NCBI GenBank assembly: GCA_902464495.1
Contig: CABQJK010000005.1
Span: 1-64,000 of the forward strand
DNA: 64,000 nt
Source: an uncultured Collinsella sp.
GTDB taxonomy: Bacteria; Actinomycetota; Coriobacteriia; Coriobacteriales; Coriobacteriaceae
Direction: 5' to 3'
This document shows, one piece after another, positions 60,962 to 64,000 of the stretch. The notes below the pieces were generated by a model, which made no database searches, was not told where the DNA came from, and saw nothing but the letters and a program-made list of their open reading frames with translations. Both the position numbers and the translations under genes were made by a program. How positions within the stretch are numbered: position 1 is the first letter of the stretch; each line of letters starts with the position of its first letter.

Positions 60962-62443
60962 GTGTCAAGGAAAACGATTCGCCTGCTCGCTGCGCTGACG
61001 GCGGTTCTCTTTGCGTTTACCTCACTGCCCGGAGTTGCTTGTGCCGAGGCGCTCTTCGCCACTGCCGACGGACGCCAGGCGACCGAGGACTCCGCGCTTA
61101 TCGATGGCGTCGATTTTGGCCTCAACGCCTTTGAGCGCAACGCCAAGGGCACGGCCCGCTCGTTTACCGACCAGCCCGAGGGCTATCGTTTTCCCATCTA
61201 CAGAAAGACGTCGCTCGTAACGGTGACCACGCCTACGAGCATTGTGGTGTGGGTCGATGCACATACTGCCAAGGAAGCGGGCCTCGATATCGCAAATGCC
61301 TCAGACCAAAAGGCGCTCAAGTTGATGCTCGCGGGGCTCGATAAGTCTCACTCCATGGGAGGCGCGCTGCTGGAGGACTCCAAGCTCGAGTGGGTGTTTA
61401 CCTCGGACAATGAGCTGGTACAGGGCGATTACCGTTATCTGTTTAAGGTGAAGGGCGACGACGGCGACTACTACACCGTCGTGAATGCCGCGGACGCCGC
61501 AAACCCCGGGCTCAATCTGGGTGACGGAGCCCTGTGGAGCGATAACGCCGCCTTGGTGCCGTATGCGAGTGTCTCGACGACGGAGCCGCCCTCGCTAGCG
61601 GAGCGCGCCGCGACCTTCTTTGGCAGTATTGACTACCGCCCGTTTTGGGTGTCCATCAAGACGAGCGGTCTCGCCTTGGTGATCGCGTTCGCGCTGGGCC
61701 TGTTTGCCGCATGGAAGACCATGGGCACCACGAGCCGCGTGAAGGGCCTGCTCGATTCGGTCTTTACCATCCCTATGGTGCTGCCGCCCACGGTCTGCGG
61801 CTTTTTGCTCCTCATGCTGTTCGGTCGCTCTACCGGGGTGGGCCAGTGGCTGATCGCGCACGGCATCTCGGTTGTCTTTACGTGGCCCGCGGCGGTGATC
61901 TCTGCCGTGGTGGTGTCGTTCCCGCTCGTCTATCGTACGGCACTCGGCGCCTTCGAGAGCCTCGACACGCAGATGCTCGATGCAGCGCGCACGCTGGGCT
62001 GGTCCGAGCGGCGCATCTTTACCAAGCTCATGATGCCTCTCGGCTGGCCCTCTATTGCCGCCGGCACGGTGCTCGCCTTTGCCCGCGCCATGGGCGAGTT
62101 TGGCTGCACGCTGTTCTTCGCGGGCAACTATGCCGGCATTACGCAGACCATTCCCATCGCCATCTACTTTGAGTGGATGGGCGGCAATACGTCGGTGGCG
62201 CTCTTTTGGGTCGTCGTCGTGATCGTCTTCAGCTTCTTGGTCATCCTATTCATCAACATGTACACGGCGCATTCGCAAAAGTACCGCGAGCGGGGTCTCT
62301 CCCGCGCGGAGCGCAAACAGGCCAAGGAGCTTGTCGGTCAGGGCGATTCGCTCGACCCCGTCGGTGGCGATGCCCTGCGTATCGATCGCGAAGCGTTGGC
62401 CGAGCTTATGCGTGACGACGCGGTCGCGAAGGGAGGTCGATAG
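60962..62443 (+). CDS. modB: Molybdate ABC transporter permease ModB with extra N-terminal domain
   Basis: The C-terminal half is a normal ModB permease: five or so spans with TIPMVLPPTVCGF, FPLVYRTALGAFESLD and the coupling loop DAARTLGWSERRIFTKLMMPLGWPS (EAA motif). It is fused to an N-terminal part of about 210 residues: a signal-like hydrophobic segment (5-27), then a soluble extracytoplasmic region I cannot assign. Usual ModB has about 225 residues; this one has 493. The GTG start at 60962 lies 6 bases after GAGGAG. The fusion is in frame throughout. Confidence 0.88.
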   Translation: MSRKTIRLLAALTAVLFAFTSLPGVACAEALFATADGRQATEDSALIDGVDFGLNAFERNAKGTARSFTDQPEGYRFPIYRKTSLVTVTTPTSIVVWVDAHTAKEAGLDIANASDQKALKLMLAGLDKSHSMGGALLEDSKLEWVFTSDNELVQGDYRYLFKVKGDDGDYYTVVNAADAANPGLNLGDGALWSDNAALVPYASVSTTEPPSLAERAATFFGSIDYRPFWVSIKTSGLALVIAFALGLFAAWKTMGTTSRVKGLLDSVFTIPMVLPPTVCGFLLLMLFGRSTGVGQWLIAHGISVVFTWPAAVISAVVVSFPLVYRTALGAFESLDTQMLDAARTLGWSERRIFTKLMMPLGWPSIAAGTVLAFARAMGEFGCTLFFAGNYAGITQTIPIAIYFEWMGGNTSVALFWVVVVIVFSFLVILFINMYTAHSQKYRERGLSRAERKQAKELVGQGDSLDPVGGDALRIDREALAELMRDDAVAKGGR

Positions 62444-62446
62444 GCC

Positions 62447-63517
62447 ATGTCGCTCGTTCTGGATATCAAAAAGCGTTATCCCGGCTTTACCCTCGACATT
62501 CAGCTCGATGCCGGCGAGGAGCGGGTGGCGCTGCTGGGCGCCTCGGGTTGCGGCAAGAGCTGCACGTTGCGCTGCATTGCCGGCGTGGAGACGCCCGATG
62601 AGGGCAAGATCGTCGTCAACGGCGTGACCTTTTTTGACTCGGCGGCGGGTATCAACCTGTCGCCCCAGGAGCGAAAATGCGCCCTGCTGTTCCAAAACTA
62701 TCAGCTGTTTCCCAACATGACGGTGGCCGATAACGTATGCGCCGGTGTTAAGGATGCGGGTGACGCCGCAGCGCGCAAAAAGCTTGCCGAACGCTATCTG
62801 GGTATCTTTGGCCTGGCCGACTTTGCCGACCGCTATCCCGCGCGACTTTCGGGCGGCCAGCAGCAGCGTGTGGCGCTTGCCCGCATGGTGGCGGCGCACC
62901 CGGGCATCTTCATGTTCGACGAGCCCATGAGCGCACTCGACGCGTATCTTAAGAGCGCGCTTGAGCAAAACATGCTCGACCTGTTCGATGTCTGCAACCG
63001 CACCGTACTGTACGTGAGCCACGATATTGACGAGGCATGTCGCCTGTGCGAGCGCATCTGTGTGATGCACAACGGGCATGTGGAGGAGATCGGTTCCGTC
63101 GAGGACGTGGTCCGCCGGCCGCAAACCTTGGCCGCGCTGCGCCTGACGGGCTGCAAGAACACGAGCCGTGCGCGCAAGATCGGGCCTCAGGAAGTTGAAG
63201 CCCTGGACTGGGGCATGACCTTCAATGTGGGCCGCGAGGTGCCCGATAACGTGGCGTACCTGGGCATCCGCGCGAGCTACTTCCATGTGGACAATCGTGC
63301 CGAGCGTGGTCGCAACAGCTACGACCTGCACGTGGCCCGCGTGAGCGATTCGCGTTTTGAGCGCTTGGTGCTGCTGGATGTGCCACGTGTCGACGCACCG
63401 ACGCGCCTGCAGTGGAAGGTCAACAAGGTGAGTGTGCCAGTTGACGAGTTGCCGCAGGCGGGGGAGACCCTGCGCATGCATTTTGATGCCAGCAGGATCC
63501 ATTTGGTTTGTCGATAG
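62447..63517 (+). CDS. modC: Molybdate ABC transporter ATPase ModC
   Basis: ATPase partner of ModB, 356 residues. Walker A is GASGCGKS (about 31-38), the Q-loop FQNYQLFPNMTV, the signature LSGGQQQRVALARM and Walker B IFMFDEPMSALDA. The C-terminal 120 residues form the expected regulatory (TOBE-like) region, though weakly conserved. GGGAGG with a 10-base spacer precedes the ATG, 3 bases after modB. A hairpin terminator follows. Confidence 0.93.
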   Translation: MSLVLDIKKRYPGFTLDIQLDAGEERVALLGASGCGKSCTLRCIAGVETPDEGKIVVNGVTFFDSAAGINLSPQERKCALLFQNYQLFPNMTVADNVCAGVKDAGDAAARKKLAERYLGIFGLADFADRYPARLSGGQQQRVALARMVAAHPGIFMFDEPMSALDAYLKSALEQNMLDLFDVCNRTVLYVSHDIDEACRLCERICVMHNGHVEEIGSVEDVVRRPQTLAALRLTGCKNTSRARKIGPQEVEALDWGMTFNVGREVPDNVAYLGIRASYFHVDNRAERGRNSYDLHVARVSDSRFERLVLLDVPRVDAPTRLQWKVNKVSVPVDELPQAGETLRMHFDASRIHLVCR

Positions 63518-63528
63518 CGCCGGGTAAT

Positions 63529-63565
63529 GCCGTCGGGGAATATAAGCCTCGGCGGCTTTGTTTTT
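63529..63565 (+). terminator. Terminator after modC
   Basis: GCCGTCGGGG at 63529-63538 pairs with CCTCGGCGGC at 63547-63556 (two G-U), then TTTGTTTTT. Confidence 0.85.
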
Positions 63566-63652
63566 GTCGTTCGCCGAATGAGGAATGACAAACTCTTATC
63601 AATCAAGATAATTATTTATTAAACGACGGCACACGACGCTGTCGTACGAATG

Positions 63653-63701
63653 TCAACGGTGTTCGCATGGTCGATGACCGTTGATATAGTTGACCTCAAC
63701 T
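63653..63701 (+). promoter_or_regulatory. Promoter with TCAAC/GTTGA operator array
   Basis: Half-sites TCAAC (63653-63657), GTTGA (63680-63684), GTTGA (63689-63693) and TCAAC (63696-63700) surround TTCGCA (63662-63667) and TATAGT (63685-63690), a -35/-10 pair with 17-bp spacing. TCAACGGT-N16-ACCGTTGA and AGTTGA-CC-TCAACT are the two palindromes. A dimeric repressor or activator is likely. Confidence 0.6.
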
Positions 63702-63720
63702 TGTAAAGGAGGGTGCGCAC

Positions 63721-63789
63721 ATGCCGCAGACGACATATATTCGCCGCGTTGCCGCGCGCGCCCTGTATATGGCTCGGAGTCGCATATGA
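63721..63789 (+). CDS. Small Arg-rich leader-like ORF
   Basis: A 22-codon ORF with a strong ribosome site (AGGAGG at 63707-63712, 8-base spacer) just after the promoter at 63662-63690. Five of 22 residues are Arg (IRRVAARAL and MARSRI). It is 159 bases upstream of the truncated CDS. It may be an attenuation leader or a translational coupling peptide. A T5 run at 63924-63928 precedes the next gene's ribosome site, with only weak hairpins before it. Confidence 0.4.
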   Translation: MPQTTYIRRVAARALYMARSRI

Positions 63790-63948
63790 GCAGGTATGTT
63801 CACGGCTCCGGGAGAGACGACGCACAACTAAATCATCAACCGCAAAGCAGGTTCCCTAAAATTCCGGGTTTGAGCACGGTCGGGCAATCGCCGTCCGTCG
63901 TGCATCGATACCGCTGTTATCCGTTTTTGGTTCGAGAGGGGAACCGTT

Positions 63949-64000
63949 ATGGCTGAAGAATTTGATTTCCATCCGATGTGGGAGAGCCTCGGCATGAATC
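63949..64000 (+). CDS. Start of a truncated CDS (window edge)
   Basis: ATG at 63949 after GAGAGGGGAACC; 17 codons are visible (MAEEFDFHPMWESLGMN). The MWESLGMN start recalls the beginning of double-cubane-cluster reductases of the HgdB family (MW..LG), but seventeen residues are too few to assign. It is the probable target of the operator and leader upstream. Confidence 0.5.
   Translation, partial: MAEEFDFHPMWESLGMN

Noticed and set aside
63690..63956. 88-codon plus-strand ORF overlapping the mini-ORF and truncated gene
   Set aside because: No ribosome site at its start, odd composition, and it runs through the operator region; the 22-codon ORF and the ATG at 63949 have proper signals.

Overview
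The window is about 64 kb of a high-GC chromosome with dense, mostly co-directional genes. Three features point to a Coriobacteriia actinobacterium, most likely Collinsella or a close relative: SepF and DivIVA with no FtsA, a division/cell-wall (dcw) cluster of actinobacterial content, and an anaerobe-type gene set (CyuA-like cysteine desulfidase, a C_GCAxxG_C_C protein, Mo-cofactor genes, a CLC-F-like channel). The species is an inference. No prophage, insertion sequence, CRISPR array or tRNA gene was recognised.

Layout. 1-15.6 kb: dcw cluster mraZ-rsmH-ftsL-ftsI-murF-mraY-murD-ftsW-murG-murC-murB-ftsQ-ftsZ, with no murE and no ftsA, closed by a strong terminator. 15.7-21.1 kb: a phosphate-starvation unit (pgeF/yfiH-pstS-pstC-pstA-pstB-phoU) behind an 11-bp-phased direct repeat resembling a Pho box. 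21.1-23.8 kb: the usual post-ftsZ division genes yggS-sepF-yggT-divIVA; yggT seems to begin at an ATC codon. 23.8-26.5 kb: nitroreductase and a DUF47-PiT phosphate transport pair on the minus strand. 26.7-30.5 kb: small accessory genes (hypothetical protein, BI-1 family, a PARG-like TIGR02452 protein, SGNH hydrolase, pentapeptide-repeat protein). 30.6-33.1 kb: thiD and thiC, the latter behind a TPP riboswitch. 33.1-40 kb: hypothetical membrane protein, yaaA, M18 aminopeptidase, polA, HAD phosphatase. 40.2-43.8 kb: arginine synthesis (argG, a 56-codon ORF, argH), preceded by a 24-codon reading frame ending in an arginine-rich run with possible attenuator structures. 44-49 kb: ndk, rpiB, cyuA-like, HAD hydrolase, rpsA. 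49.3-49.8 kb: RNase P RNA and a large hairpin element. 49.9-57.8 kb: yigZ, C_GCAxxG protein, metY-like, MFS pump, xpt, GGQ release-factor-like protein, lipid kinase, CLC-F-type channel. 58.0-63.5 kb: molybdenum block moeA-mog-modA-modB-modC. 63.6 kb to the end: an operator-rich promoter, a second small Arg-rich leader-like ORF and the first 17 codons of a truncated gene.

The genes fall into a few modules: peptidoglycan precursor synthesis and septum assembly; phosphate uptake by two systems (Pst/PhoU and PiT/DUF47); arginine synthesis under probable leader control; thiamin synthesis under TPP control; and molybdate uptake with cofactor assembly. Intergenic regions are unusually rich in palindromes, several of which form small families sharing a GTCCC core. 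Those palindromes, the Arg leader upstream of argG, the operator/leader at 63.65-63.79 kb, the large inverted repeats at 39.1 and 49.7 kb and the ModB fusion are the least conventional features. All calls come from reading the sequence and recalling family motifs; no search or folding program was run.
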